DNA from: CANNDT01 sp945876205
GTDB lineage: Bacteria; Acidobacteriota; Vicinamibacteria; Vicinamibacterales; UBA2999
NCBI GenBank assembly: GCA_947503365.1
Contig: CANNDT010000017.1
Span: 1 to 58,340 of the forward strand
DNA length: 58,340 nucleotides
Reading direction: 5' to 3'
Shown here: positions 1-8,888 of the stretch, one piece after another
Layout: every line of letters begins with the position of its first letter
Numbering within the stretch: the first letter of the stretch is position 1
The notes under the pieces: generated by a model
What the model was told of the DNA's origin: nothing
Database searches by the model: none
What the model saw: only the letters and a program-made list of their open reading frames with translations
Program-made: the position numbers and the translations under genes

Positions 1-633
1 GAGCGCGCCGATCTGCTGGGCGCTTCGGGCGTCGTTGACGCGTGACGAGACGCAGACGGCTAGCTGCAGCGCGGCGAGGGAAGAAAGAGGCCCGAGCAGA
101 AACACGATGCTCAGCGGTCGGGGAGTCATCAGCGCCCACGCGACGCCGGGATGCGCGAAGAGCACGATGCCCGCGATGTAGAGGGCGAAGCACAGGGTCG
201 CCAGGCCAATGGCCGGGAGGAGCGATGCGAGTACCTTGGCCCCAAGCAGCTCGAGCGTCGTAATCGGCGTCGCGAGGAGCGGCTCGAGCGTCCGTGCCTG
301 CTTCTCGCCGATGACGGTGTACGCAGCCACCGACATCGATCCCGCGACGGGCGTCAGCACGAGCAGCAGGACGAACTGTTGGAAGATCCACGCCTGTATC
401 GCCCCCTCCGGGTCCAGCGCCCGCGTTGCCGGCTGATTGCGGTACATCTCGATCGCAATTTGAAAGTCGCTCGAATCGGACAGGTGCTCGCCGGTCATAT
501 ACGGCACGATCACCGCGACGAAGAACGGCAGCAGGACCGCGAAGAATCCGGTGATGACCGCGGGGACGAAGACCGCTGGATTCTGGCGAAGGTCCGCGAG
601 CTCCTTGCCGATGAGCGCGGTGACGCGCGTCAT
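1..633 (-). CDS. ABC-2 type transporter permease (partial, C-terminus off the left edge)
   Basis: This is the membrane subunit of an ABC exporter, read by translating the minus strand from an ATG at 633. The first 211 residues are visible and no stop occurs before the edge. A short cytoplasmic start (MTRVTALIGKELADLRQNP) leads into a hydrophobic segment at about residues 20-45, a periplasmic stretch, and three further hydrophobic segments. The motif GEKQARTLEPLLATPI is typical of ABC-2/NatB-like permeases. The start overlaps the stop of the ATPase gene as ATGA, so the two are translationally coupled and form one exporter. The substrate cannot be told from the sequence. Confidence 0.85.
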   Translation of the reverse strand, partial: MTRVTALIGKELADLRQNPAVFVPAVITGFFAVLLPFFVAVIVPYMTGEHLSDSSDFQIAIEMYRNQPATRALDPEGAIQAWIFQQFVLLLVLTPVAGSMSVAAYTVIGEKQARTLEPLLATPITTLELLGAKVLASLLPAIGLATLCFALYIAGIVLFAHPGVAWALMTPRPLSIVFLLGPLSSLAALQLAVCVSSRVNDARSAQQIGAL

Positions 634-1547
634 GCGGACTTCTTCTCCTCGACGAGCCGCAGGTAGACCTGCTCGAGCGTCGGTTGGTCCGGCATCACGG
701 ATTGGACGTCCGCCCCCTTGGCGACGAGCTGTCGCACGATCTCCGGCGCGCGCGTTGCCGCATCGTCAACATCGATGGAGAGCGTCGATCCTTGCGCGCG
801 GATGTCGGAGATCCCCGGGCCGCTAACCGCCACCACAAACGCGTCGGCTGGTTGGCGGAGGACGACGATGAGGCGCGAGCCGAAGAGGCGACTGCGAAGC
901 GCGGCGGGCGTATCGAGTGCGACGAGGCGGGAACGCATGACCGCGACGCGGTCGGCGACGCGCTCGACCTCGTCGAGGTTATGAGTCGACATCAGTACGG
1001 CGCGACGCTCGTCGCGAAGCCGGAGGACGAGCTCCCGCACATCGCGCGCGCTCTCGGGGTCGAGGCCGGCGGTCGGCTCGTCGAGCAGTACGATGTCGGG
1101 CTTGTGCAGGAGAGTCCTTGCGAGCGCCACCCGCTGCTTGAGGCCCTTCGAGAGTTGCGCCGCCTGGTCGTTGGCGCGATCGCGGACGCCGAACATCTCC
1201 AGCGCTTCATCGACCGTCCGCTCCGGCTGTGGCAGGCCATAGAGCCGCGCGTAGGTGGACAGATTCCGGCGGACGGTCAGGCGATCCCACAGCCCCGGCG
1301 CCTCGGTGAGAAAGCCAATACGACTGCGGAGACGCGGCGCCGTGTCCTTCGACATCTCCTCGCCGTTGACGCGAATCGATCCGGAGGTCGGCGCGATCAG
1401 CCCTGCCAGCATCCGCAGTGTGGTCGTCTTTCCGGCGCCGTTGGGTCCAAGCAGCGCGAAGATCTGGCCGGGCTCGAGGCTGAAAGACAGGTCCTCGACG
1501 GCGACGCGGTTCCCGAATGTGCGGGTGAGGTGAGAGGCGATCAGCAT
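630..1547 (-). CDS. ABC transporter ATP-binding protein
   Basis: This is the 305-residue ATPase of the ABC-2 exporter whose permease follows it. Walker A is GPNGAGKT at residues 34-41, the signature LSKG is at 132-135, and Walker B VLLDEP is at 153-158 followed by the D-loop. A C-terminal extension of about 80 residues after the nucleotide-binding domain is usual for the CcmA/NatA-like group. The gene starts 8 bp from a long inverted repeat (1555-1699), so its promoter must overlap or precede that repeat. NatAB-type systems export sodium, drugs or peptides; nothing here identifies the cargo. Confidence 0.9.
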   Translation of the reverse strand: MLIASHLTRTFGNRVAVEDLSFSLEPGQIFALLGPNGAGKTTTLRMLAGLIAPTSGSIRVNGEEMSKDTAPRLRSRIGFLTEAPGLWDRLTVRRNLSTYARLYGLPQPERTVDEALEMFGVRDRANDQAAQLSKGLKQRVALARTLLHKPDIVLLDEPTAGLDPESARDVRELVLRLRDERRAVLMSTHNLDEVERVADRVAVMRSRLVALDTPAALRSRLFGSRLIVVLRQPADAFVVAVSGPGISDIRAQGSTLSIDVDDAATRAPEIVRQLVAKGADVQSVMPDQPTLEQVYLRLVEEKKSA

Positions 1548-1554
1548 TCGTTAA

Positions 1555-1699
1555 GCCACGAAGCTCACGACGAAATTGCCACGAAGAACACGAAGGCCAC
1601 GAAGGCTAAGCCACGAAGAAACACGAAGGTTGCGAGGCGGCTTCGTACTTCGTGTTCTTCGTGACCTTCGTGGCAAATTGCCTTCATGCGCTTCGTGGC
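1555..1699. repeat. Long inverted repeat built from CACGAAG units
   Basis: Left and right halves are imperfect reverse complements of about 50 bp. Each half is made of degenerate 8-10 nt units around CACGAAG (for example GCCACGAAG, AACACGAAG). The left half begins GCCACGAAG at 1555 and the right half ends CTTCGTGGC at 1699, directly against the stop codon of the next gene. It lies between two minus-strand genes. A related unit, CACGGAG/CACAGAG, forms the stem at 40952-41002. It could end transcription of the propeller gene, or it may simply be an intergenic repeat. Confidence 0.75.
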
Positions 1700-2722
1700 T
1701 CACGGTTGGAATTCGTAGCAGCCGGGCGTCACGAGAAGACGGCCATCGCTTGTGAAGAACAGGCTGGTGGGGCTGATCGTGCCTGCCGCGCGGAGCTGCA
1801 GCGTGCGGATCTTGTCGCCGTGCGCGTCGTAGACGTAGGTGTAAGGCAGGCTGAGCGACACCCACAAGCGTCCGGCAGCATCAACCGCCGCGGTGCGCAC
1901 GGTTGGGTTGACCAGTGGTATCTCGCGATCCTCGATGCGTCGGGTCGGCCAGCGCGTCGGCAGCGCCGCGAGCAGGTTATCGAGCTCCACGCCCTCGATG
2001 TGACGTTCGAACAGGAACGTCCCGTCGGCGCTGTACTTCTGGAACATCGGGCGCCCGCCAAGAAAGACGTAGTAGTAGCCGCCCGTGGGATCGACGAGAG
2101 GAAGCCCGCCGTTCAGGGCGACGTGCAGGTCGCGGTCCTGCTCGAACCCGGTGTCGCGAAGCCGGCCGAAGCTGCGAAGCGGCCAGCCGCCTTGCGAATA
2201 CTCGGTGAAGAGCGACCCGCTCTCGGGATGGCTGACGAGCAGGCGGTCACCCGCGAACTGAATCGACGCGATCCCGTTCAGCACGAGCGTGCCGGCGATG
2301 ACGGCGGGTGCAGGACGGCCTGGAAGCGTAAAGCCGGAGACGCGGATACCGGCCGGACCGAAAATCTGGACGCGCTCGGCGCCTCGCGGCGCATCCGCCA
2401 CGACGAAGCTACCGTCAGGGCGGACGTCGAAGCCCCGCGGTTGCAGGATACGCCCCGGCTCCTGTCCGATCTCGACCACCTTCCGCGCGGAGCTCTTGTC
2501 GGCATCCACCGAATACACGGTGTGGGCGCGGCGATCGAAGACGTAGTACGGGCCACCCGGCGGCTGTTGAAAGCCAAGCGGCTCTTCGAAGAGGCCGGCG
2601 ATGTGCGGAGGCAGCCCTCCGGTGGACCGCAGGATCTCCACTCGCAGGGCCGCGTGCGTATTGGTCTCAACGGAGAGAAGCAGGAAAGCGAGAAGCGCGG
2701 ATGCGCGCACCGCCGTCCTCAT
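1700..2722 (-). CDS. Secreted beta-propeller (NHL-like) protein
   Basis: This 340-residue protein begins with a signal peptide (RASALLAFLLLSV, then a likely cleavage near THA at residues 22-24). The mature part has repeated beta-propeller blades of the type 'FDVRPDGSFVVADAP', 'GLPLVDPTGGYYYVF', 'AAVDAAGRLWVSL' and 'LFFTSDGRLLV'. Such six-bladed propellers usually bind proteins or ligands outside the cytoplasm. No catalytic residues are recognisable. The gene starts 3 nt after the stop of the E1 dehydrogenase gene, so co-transcription with it is likely, although no functional link is obvious. Confidence 0.7.
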   Translation of the reverse strand: MRTAVRASALLAFLLLSVETNTHAALRVEILRSTGGLPPHIAGLFEEPLGFQQPPGGPYYVFDRRAHTVYSVDADKSSARKVVEIGQEPGRILQPRGFDVRPDGSFVVADAPRGAERVQIFGPAGIRVSGFTLPGRPAPAVIAGTLVLNGIASIQFAGDRLLVSHPESGSLFTEYSQGGWPLRSFGRLRDTGFEQDRDLHVALNGGLPLVDPTGGYYYVFLGGRPMFQKYSADGTFLFERHIEGVELDNLLAALPTRWPTRRIEDREIPLVNPTVRTAAVDAAGRLWVSLSLPYTYVYDAHGDKIRTLQLRAAGTISPTSLFFTSDGRLLVTPGCYEFQP

Positions 2723-2725
2723 GGC

Positions 2726-4879
2726 TCAGTACGAGGCGAGTGTACGAATGGCGCGAAGGACGTCTGCGGAGCCGGGAAGGATCCGTTCTTCGAGAACCGG
2801 CGCGTAGGCCACCGGACAGTCGAGGGCGGCGACACGCTTGACCGGCGCGTCGAGATACTCGAACAGCTCCTCCGACACACGCGCGGCGATTTCGGCGCCA
2901 AACCCACAGGTCAGTTGATCCTCGTGGACGATGACCACCCGGCTGACCTTCTGCGTGTAGGCGGCAATCGTCTCCCAGTCGTAGGGGATGATCGTGCGCA
3001 GGTCGATGACCGCGACGCTGATGCCGTCGCGCTCGGCCTGCTGCGCGGCGAGCAGCGACCGCTGCACCAGGGCGCCCCACGTGAAGACCACGACATCGCT
3101 GCCTTCGCGCGCGACCGACGCCTTGCCGAACGGCACCATGAAGTCTGGACCCGCGTACGGGCTCTTGTTGTAGGTCTGGCGATACAGGTGCTTGTGCTCG
3201 AGAAACAGCACCGGGTCGTCGCAGCGGATCGCCGTGCGCAGCAGGCCGGCCGCATCCTGGGCGTTGGACGGAAACGCGATGCGAATGCCGGGCGTGTGCG
3301 CGAAGATCGAGACGCCAGACTGGCTGTGGTACGGCGCGCCGCCGCGCAGGTATCCGCCAATCGGCACGCGGACCACCATCGGGCACGACCAGTGGTTGCT
3401 CGACCGGTACCGCATCATCGCCATCTCGTCGCGAAGCTGCATGAACGCCGGCCAGATGTAGTCGAAGAACTGGATCTCGACGACCGGCTTGAGACCGCGA
3501 AGCGACATGCCGACCGCGCGCCCGATGATGTTGGCCTCGGCCAGCGGCGAATTGAACACGCGATCGCTGCCGTAGAGCCGCTGCAGCCCGTGCGTCACCT
3601 TGAACACGCCGCCTTTGCCCGCCACGCTGGCGAGGATTTCCTCGCGGCTCGCGTCCGCCACGTCCTCTCCGAACAGGACGATGCGCGGGTCGCGACCCAT
3701 CTCGTCGCGAAGGGTGCTGTTGATCGCGGCGACCATCGTGTCGGGTCGGCCGGTGAATGTCGGCTCGGTCGCAAACTGCGACGACGAGGGGTCGACGTCG
3801 GGCGAGAAGACGTAGAGCTCCGCGGTGTCGGGCTCGGGCTTTGGCGCCTTGAGCGCCTCTTCGGCGGCGAGATTCACTTCGCGCTCGACCGACGCCAGCG
3901 TGTCGGCCAGTTCCTCCTCGGTCGCCAGGCCCTCCGACTTGAGGAAGTGACGCATCCGCATCAGCGGATCACGCCGCGCCTCGGCCTCGCGCTCCAGCGT
4001 CGTCTTGTACAGCTTCTCGTCGTCTGACAGCGAGTGCGAGTACGGGCGGATGACGCTGGCGTGCACGAAGGCTGGTCCCTTGCGGGCGCGCACGTGCGCC
4101 ACTGCCTCGCCGAGCGTTTTGTAGCTCGCCAGATAGTCGGTGCCGTCGCAGCGGTAGACGCGCATCCCGGGGAAGTGTTCGACCAGCCGCGAGATGTCGC
4201 CGCCCGGCGTCTGCACTTCGACGGGAACGGAAATGGCGTAGCCGTTGTCTTCGATGAGATAGAGGACCGGAAGCTTGCGCGTGCACGCGGTGTTGAGCGA
4301 CTCCCAGAACTCGCCTTCGCTGGTGGCGCCGTCCCCAACCGAGAGATAGGTGACCTCGTCGGGCTCGAACTTCGATTCGCGGTCGGCGATATCGGTGACG
4401 CGCTGGTAGATCAGGCCGGCTTCGGACGCGCCAATCGCGTGCAGCGCCTGCGTCCCGGTGGCGCTGCTCTGCGAGGGGATGTTCAGCCGCGTGTGTCCCC
4501 AGTGCGACGGCATCTGCCGGCCGCCGGACGCGGGATCGTCCTTCGCGCCGACCGACGCCAGCAGCATCTCGTACGGCGTGACGCCGATCGACAGGCACAG
4601 CGCGCGGTCGCGGTAGTAGGGAAAAAACCAGTCGTGGCCGCCGCGCAGGTGCGCACCAGCCGCGACCAGCACGGCTTCGTGTCCGGCTCCGCTGATCTGG
4701 AAGAACGCGTGGCTCTGGTTCTTGAGTTGAATCTCCTTGTCGTCGATCTTCCGCGACAGGAGCATCGTGCGGTAGGCGCTGAGGAGTTGATCCCGGGTGA
4801 GTCCCTCGTATTCGCGTCCGCGGAGATTGGCGCCGCGCGCGCGCGCCTCGGCGCCGTTGGCCAGGGTCGACCCCTTCAT
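2726..4879 (-). CDS. Fused 2-oxoacid dehydrogenase E1 (alpha-beta) component
   Basis: This 717-residue protein joins both E1 subunits of a 2-oxoacid dehydrogenase complex. The alpha part (about residues 25-350) has the thiamine diphosphate motif GDGATSEGE at 182-190 and its partner EDN at 210-212. The beta part (about 375-717) has a transketolase-type pyrimidine domain with GEDVADASREE and SPLAEANIIGRAVG, then the C-terminal transketolase domain. Sequence style is closest to branched-chain (2-oxoisovalerate) E1 rather than pyruvate E1, but that is inference. No E2 or E3 gene is in the window. The gene is divergent from a cupin gene with only 31 bp between starts. Confidence 0.85.
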   Translation of the reverse strand: MKGSTLANGAEARARGANLRGREYEGLTRDQLLSAYRTMLLSRKIDDKEIQLKNQSHAFFQISGAGHEAVLVAAGAHLRGGHDWFFPYYRDRALCLSIGVTPYEMLLASVGAKDDPASGGRQMPSHWGHTRLNIPSQSSATGTQALHAIGASEAGLIYQRVTDIADRESKFEPDEVTYLSVGDGATSEGEFWESLNTACTRKLPVLYLIEDNGYAISVPVEVQTPGGDISRLVEHFPGMRVYRCDGTDYLASYKTLGEAVAHVRARKGPAFVHASVIRPYSHSLSDDEKLYKTTLEREAEARRDPLMRMRHFLKSEGLATEEELADTLASVEREVNLAAEEALKAPKPEPDTAELYVFSPDVDPSSSQFATEPTFTGRPDTMVAAINSTLRDEMGRDPRIVLFGEDVADASREEILASVAGKGGVFKVTHGLQRLYGSDRVFNSPLAEANIIGRAVGMSLRGLKPVVEIQFFDYIWPAFMQLRDEMAMMRYRSSNHWSCPMVVRVPIGGYLRGGAPYHSQSGVSIFAHTPGIRIAFPSNAQDAAGLLRTAIRCDDPVLFLEHKHLYRQTYNKSPYAGPDFMVPFGKASVAREGSDVVVFTWGALVQRSLLAAQQAERDGISVAVIDLRTIIPYDWETIAAYTQKVSRVVIVHEDQLTCGFGAEIAARVSEELFEYLDAPVKRVAALDCPVAYAPVLEERILPGSADVLRAIRTLASY

Positions 4880-4888
4880 ACGCGGGAA

Positions 4889-4901
4889 ATTATGGCACTA
4901 T
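4889..4901. promoter_or_regulatory. Back-to-back -10 elements between E1 and cupin genes
   Basis: Only 31 bp separate the divergent starts. On the minus strand CATAAT (4894 to 4889) sits 9 nt before the E1 ATG. On the plus strand CACTAT (4896-4901) sits 9 nt before the cupin ATG. Both positions would give transcripts with almost no leader. No clear -35 boxes are visible. Confidence 0.35.
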
Positions 4902-4910
4902 CGGGGGGCC

Positions 4911-5258
4911 ATGACCACCGTCCGCCTGCATCGCTGGGACGAGATCGCGCTCGAGAAAATCACCGAGATGATCTCGCAGAAAATCGTCACCGGCGAGCGC
5001 GAGATGCTTGCGCAGATCTATTTGAAGCGCGGGGCGCTCGTTCCCATGCACTCGCACGAGAGCGAACAGATGACCTACATCCTGCAGGGGGCGCTCAAAG
5101 TGCTGGTTGGCGGTGAAGAAGTCACGGTTCGCGAGGGCGAGGTGCTGCACATCCCGTCATGGACGCCGCACCAGGCCGAAGCGCTCGAGGACACGTTCGA
5201 GCTCGATGTCTTCAGCCCCATTCGACAGGACTGGATACGCGGGGAGGACGGGAATTAA
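4911..5258 (+). CDS. Small cupin-domain protein
   Basis: This 115-residue single-domain cupin has both conserved motifs. The first has metal-binding style residues (PMHSHESEQMTYILQG) and the second is PSWTPHQAEAL. The ATG at 4911 was preferred over the longer open frame because it follows GGGGGG and keeps the start clear of the divergent gene. Proteins of this size and type bind a metal and act as dioxygenases, isomerases or small-molecule sensors; the substrate cannot be assigned. It is a single gene, followed 17 bp later by the convergent rhomboid gene. Confidence 0.8.
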   Translation: MTTVRLHRWDEIALEKITEMISQKIVTGEREMLAQIYLKRGALVPMHSHESEQMTYILQGALKVLVGGEEVTVREGEVLHIPSWTPHQAEALEDTFELDVFSPIRQDWIRGEDGN

Positions 5259-5275
5259 TTGTCAGTTGCCGGTTA

Positions 5276-6034
5276 TCAGTGAACCCGTCGGTCCACTTCG
5301 TCCGCCCGTCCGGCTCGGCCGCCTGAGTAGACATCGAAGCGCCGGCGCATCCGGTTGATACGCCATTTCAGATACCGGTACTTGATCTCCGAGAAGAGAT
5401 GCACACGCCCGCCTTTGAGGTAGAGATATCCGGCGACCAGGCCGCCGAGGTGGGTGGTGTGAGCGATGCCGCCGCCCGGCTCATTCATCGCGGAGAGCAG
5501 TGAAATCGCGCCGATGATCATGACGAAGTACTTCGCGGGAATCGGGAACACGAAGTAGAGGTAGATCGGGCGGTTCGGAAAGTACATCGCGTAGGCGAGC
5601 AGCACGCCGTAGACCGCGCCTGATGCACCGATGGTCAGGGAGTAATACAGCTGGTTCGCGAACGGGAACGGCGTGAACGACAGAATCATCGTCGTCAGCG
5701 CGGCGCCGACGCCGGTGACGAAGTAGTACTTCGTGAAGAACCTGCTGCCCCACATCCGCTCGAGTTCGACGCCGAACATCCACAGCGCCAGCATGTTGAA
5801 GAGGATGTGGAAGATTCCTCCGTGGAGGAACATGTAGGTGACGAGCTGCCAGACATGGAATTGTCCGACGACATCGGCCGGACGCAGCCCCAATCCCAGG
5901 GTGATTGCCGGTACGAGCAGCGCGACGACATACGCCGCGGCGTTGGCGATCATGATCGCCTTGATCGCAGGCGTCACCGGCCCCGGCCCAAAGGAGGATG
6001 CGAAGTTCGATGTGGAGGGGTAGCGGGAACGCAT
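5276..6034 (-). CDS. Rhomboid-family intramembrane serine protease
   Basis: This 252-residue polytopic membrane protein has the rhomboid catalytic dyad: Ser138 in GASGAVYG and His195 in AHTTHLGGL. The L1 loop and the HILFNM motif of the family are present at about residues 75-81. Six hydrophobic segments fit the basic rhomboid core. The cytoplasmic tail after residue 210 is rich in Arg. Rhomboids cut transmembrane substrates within the bilayer; the target is unknown. It lies alone between a convergent cupin gene and the MFS gene, both within 30 bp. Confidence 0.88.
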   Translation of the reverse strand: MRSRYPSTSNFASSFGPGPVTPAIKAIMIANAAAYVVALLVPAITLGLGLRPADVVGQFHVWQLVTYMFLHGGIFHILFNMLALWMFGVELERMWGSRFFTKYYFVTGVGAALTTMILSFTPFPFANQLYYSLTIGASGAVYGVLLAYAMYFPNRPIYLYFVFPIPAKYFVMIIGAISLLSAMNEPGGGIAHTTHLGGLVAGYLYLKGGRVHLFSEIKYRYLKWRINRMRRRFDVYSGGRAGRADEVDRRVH

Positions 6035-6060
6035 TCGATCCAGTCTGTTCCAACTAGAGG

Positions 6061-7293
6061 CTAGGGAGCAACATCCGTACCTGAGCCCTCAACCGTCGCG
6101 ACGGCGGACGCCCGCACGCCGGCATGCACGAGTTTTCCGTCAGGAAGGGGGATCGCCAGCACTGCTGCGCCCAGTGGCATGAATGCCATCGCCATCAGCG
6201 CGTGTTCAATCCCAATGCGATCCGCGAGCAATCCAACAAATGGGACGCTCAAGCCCGCCGAACCCCAGCCGAAGCCCATCATCAGCGACGACACCGTGGC
6301 GGCGCTGATCGGGGCGATCATCTGGCCAAAGGTGACATTGACCGGCAGGGTCGATTGCAGTAAAAAACCGCCGACTGACACCATCGCCACGAATGCCCAC
6401 CCGTTGAGAGTGGGTGCGGTCGCCAGGAACGGCACGGCCGCGACGAGCGACCACATGATCACGCGCCGGGCGCCAAAACGGTCAGCGACCGGCCCACCAA
6501 AGAACCCGCCCGCGCTGGTCGCAAAGAGATACACCGCCACGGCGATACCCGCCTCGCCAACCGACATGCCGCGCCGCGTCAACATCACCGGCATGAACGT
6601 CGCGAAACTCAACGACGCGAGCGTACGCAGCACGACGATCAGGTAGAGCAGCGTGAGTGGCCTGGCGTACGGTCTCAGCGCGCGGAAGCCGCCCGATTCG
6701 TGGCGCTCGTGCAACGTGATCGGCGGGATCTTGCGAGCCCGCAACGCCAGGATCACCAGCGCGGGGATCATCAGGAGCGGCGTCCACTGCAGTCCATAGC
6801 GGTCGGCGAACGGCGCAAACACCAATGGTCCGAGCGAGAAGCCGAGCGAGCCGGCGGTGATGTGAAATCCCATCGCAAACGACTTGCGATTGCCGCTCAA
6901 GCGATGGACGAGTGCGGCCGCGGGAGGATGAAAAGCCGCGCCGCCAAGGCCGCCGGCGACGAGGATCAGGCCGAGCGTCCACGGACTCGTCGCCAGGCCG
7001 ATGAGCGACAGGATGGTCACGGCCACGATCGGCCCGGTGATGACGAGCAGGCGCGGACGCCACCTGTCTGCGATGTGGCCAAAGCCAAGCTGGGATACCG
7101 AGCTCGCCATCTGGTAACACATCGCCAGCGTGCCCGCGGTGGCGAGCGACATGTTCAGGTGTGGAATGAGCAGCGGCAGGAGCGGCGCGAAGATGTTGCC
7201 GTAGCCGTCCGCCAGGAAGTGCATGCTTGCCAGCAGGAGGACGGTGGGGTGAAGGCCGAAGAGGGGCTGACCCTGAGCTTGACGAAGGGTCAA
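6061..7293 (-). CDS. MFS transporter, fosmidomycin-resistance (Fsr)-like
   Basis: This is a 410-residue transporter with about 12 hydrophobic segments. The pattern ASMHFLADGYGNIFAPLLPLL followed by QMASSVSQLGFGHIADRW matches the Fsr subgroup of the major facilitator family, which exports drugs. The start is odd: the only start in frame that precedes the first membrane segment is a TTG at 7293, inside a stem-loop repeat. The ATG at 7224 would remove half of that segment. The TTG overlaps the murJ stop by 4 nt. Drug specificity is not predictable from the sequence. Confidence 0.82.
   Translation of the reverse strand: MTLRQAQGQPLFGLHPTVLLLASMHFLADGYGNIFAPLLPLLIPHLNMSLATAGTLAMCYQMASSVSQLGFGHIADRWRPRLLVITGPIVAVTILSLIGLATSPWTLGLILVAGGLGGAAFHPPAAALVHRLSGNRKSFAMGFHITAGSLGFSLGPLVFAPFADRYGLQWTPLLMIPALVILALRARKIPPITLHERHESGGFRALRPYARPLTLLYLIVVLRTLASLSFATFMPVMLTRRGMSVGEAGIAVAVYLFATSAGGFFGGPVADRFGARRVIMWSLVAAVPFLATAPTLNGWAFVAMVSVGGFLLQSTLPVNVTFGQMIAPISAATVSSLMMGFGWGSAGLSVPFVGLLADRIGIEHALMAMAFMPLGAAVLAIPLPDGKLVHAGVRASAVATVEGSGTDVAP
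7268..7293. repeat. Stem-loop repeat with CTTCGTCAAGCTCAGG core
   Basis: GACCCT (7269-7274) and AGGGTC (7286-7291) form a 6-bp stem around a GAGCTTGACGA loop. The CTTCGTCAAGCTCAGG core is a motif often met between genes in environmental bacterial genomes. Here it encodes the first residues of the MFS protein (TLRQAQGQ) and contributes the murJ stop codon. Confidence 0.7.
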
Positions 7294-8888
7294 CGCCTCA
7301 CTCGCCGCATCACGAGCGCGACGCCCTGGCGAAACTCCTTGATGCGCAGCAGATGCGCGCAGGCCGCCAGAACGCCGAGAGCCACGCCGATCGCGGCTGC
7401 CAGGCGAATGATCTGCAGCGCCAGCGACGCGCCGGGCAGCCAGACGCCCAGCGCCACGTCAACGCCGGCGGCCGCGGCCCCCATGACCGCCGACGCCACG
7501 AGGATTCTCATGAACGACGCGAGAATGCGCGGTCCTTCGATGCCGTCCAGCTTGCGCCGCAGCAGGATCATGAGCAGCGCCGCATTGAACAGCGCCGCGA
7601 TCGACGTGCCGAGCGCCAGCCCGCGGAACCCCATGACGCGTACCAGCACGATGTTGAGGCCCGCGTTGACGATGACGGTGGCGACGCTGACCTTGACCGG
7701 GGTACGGTTCTCGCCGATCGCGTAGAAGGTCGGCGACGCGATGCGCACGATCGAGTAGCCGAGAAGGCCCACCGCATAGAAGCGCAGCGCGGCCGCCGTT
7801 GCCAACGTCGCGTCCGGCGTGAACGCGCCGCGCTCGAAGATGACGCGAACGATTGGCGTCGCCAGCACCATCAGCCCGATGGTGGCTGGCACGTTGAGCA
7901 GCATCATCAGGGTCATGCTGTCGGCGATGGTGCTGCGCACCGCCGCGTGGTTGTGCTCCGCCGCATGCCGTGAGACGGCGGGCAGTGTCGCCGTGCCGAT
8001 CGACACGCCGAACAGTCCGATCGGCAGGTACATCAGCCTGAACGCGTAGTTGAGGAACGACACGGCGCCGCTGCCTTCTCCGGTCGCGAGCACCGTGTTC
8101 ACGAACACATTCACCTGCGTCGCCGCGAGGCCGAGCGTGCCGGGGCCCATCAGCGTCAGCACGCGGCGAAGACCCTGGTCGCGCCAGTCGAGAATCGGAC
8201 GATACGAAAATCCCTGGCGGCGCAGCAGCGGCCACTGCAGCGCCAGTTGCGCCACCCCACCAACCAGCGTGCCAATCGCGATCGCCGCGATCGGCGGCAG
8301 GCCGAGGCTCGGCATGACCGGCACGAGCGTGAGCGCGCAGATGATCGTCGCGACGTTGAACATCGCGGGTGACAACGCGGGGATGAAGAACTGGTGCAGC
8401 GAGTTGAGCATCCCCATGAGCGCCGCCGCCAGCGCGACGAAGGTGAGGAACGGCAACATGATTCGCGTCAGCAGGATGGTCAGTTCGAGCTTGCCAGGCA
8501 CGCTCGCGTAGTCGCCGGCGAACACGGTGACAATCGACGGCGCGAACACGATCCCGAGCACGACCAGCAGCCCGGTGATGACCAGCAGCGCGTTGATGAT
8601 GTTGTTTCCGAGCTTCCACGCCGTCTCCTTGCCTGACGTGGTGAGGGTCCTGGTGAACGTCGGCACGAATGCGCTGCTCATCGCGCCTTCGGCAAACAGA
8701 TCGCGCACCAGGTTCGGGATGCGGAACGCGACGTTGTAGGCATCCATCGCGTTGCCGGCGCCGAACAGCGCCGCCAGCACCTGTTCGCGGACGACGCCGA
8801 GGATGCGGCTCGCCATCGTGGCGCTGCCCGCGGACGCAGCGGAACGCGCGAGCGTCGAGGAAGAAGAGGGAGGGGAGCTAGGCGCCAA
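7290..8888 (-). CDS. murJ: Lipid II flippase MurJ (MviN)
   Basis: This 532-residue polytopic protein is the MOP-family flippase that moves lipid II across the inner membrane. The N-terminal LARSAASAGSATMASRILGVVREQ and AFRIPNLVRDLFAEGAMSSAFVP are family hallmarks. About 14 hydrophobic segments are visible. The TTG at 8888 was chosen because it gives the normal family N-terminus; the longer frame reaches far into yqeY and the ATG at 8816 would truncate the first helix. It overlaps yqeY by 11 nt. It sits at the end of the glycan run and only 10 kb from the dcw cluster, which lacks its own flippase gene. Confidence 0.92.
   Translation of the reverse strand: MAPSSPPSSSSTLARSAASAGSATMASRILGVVREQVLAALFGAGNAMDAYNVAFRIPNLVRDLFAEGAMSSAFVPTFTRTLTTSGKETAWKLGNNIINALLVITGLLVVLGIVFAPSIVTVFAGDYASVPGKLELTILLTRIMLPFLTFVALAAALMGMLNSLHQFFIPALSPAMFNVATIICALTLVPVMPSLGLPPIAAIAIGTLVGGVAQLALQWPLLRRQGFSYRPILDWRDQGLRRVLTLMGPGTLGLAATQVNVFVNTVLATGEGSGAVSFLNYAFRLMYLPIGLFGVSIGTATLPAVSRHAAEHNHAAVRSTIADSMTLMMLLNVPATIGLMVLATPIVRVIFERGAFTPDATLATAAALRFYAVGLLGYSIVRIASPTFYAIGENRTPVKVSVATVIVNAGLNIVLVRVMGFRGLALGTSIAALFNAALLMILLRRKLDGIEGPRILASFMRILVASAVMGAAAAGVDVALGVWLPGASLALQIIRLAAAIGVALGVLAACAHLLRIKEFRQGVALVMRRVRR

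Noticed and set aside
1555..1699. CRISPR array
   Set aside because: Units are 8-10 nt, degenerate and inverted, with no spacers of constant length and no cas genes.
7224..7293. ATG at 7224 as the MFS start
   Set aside because: It would cut the first membrane helix; the aligned Fsr-type N-terminus needs the upstream residues.
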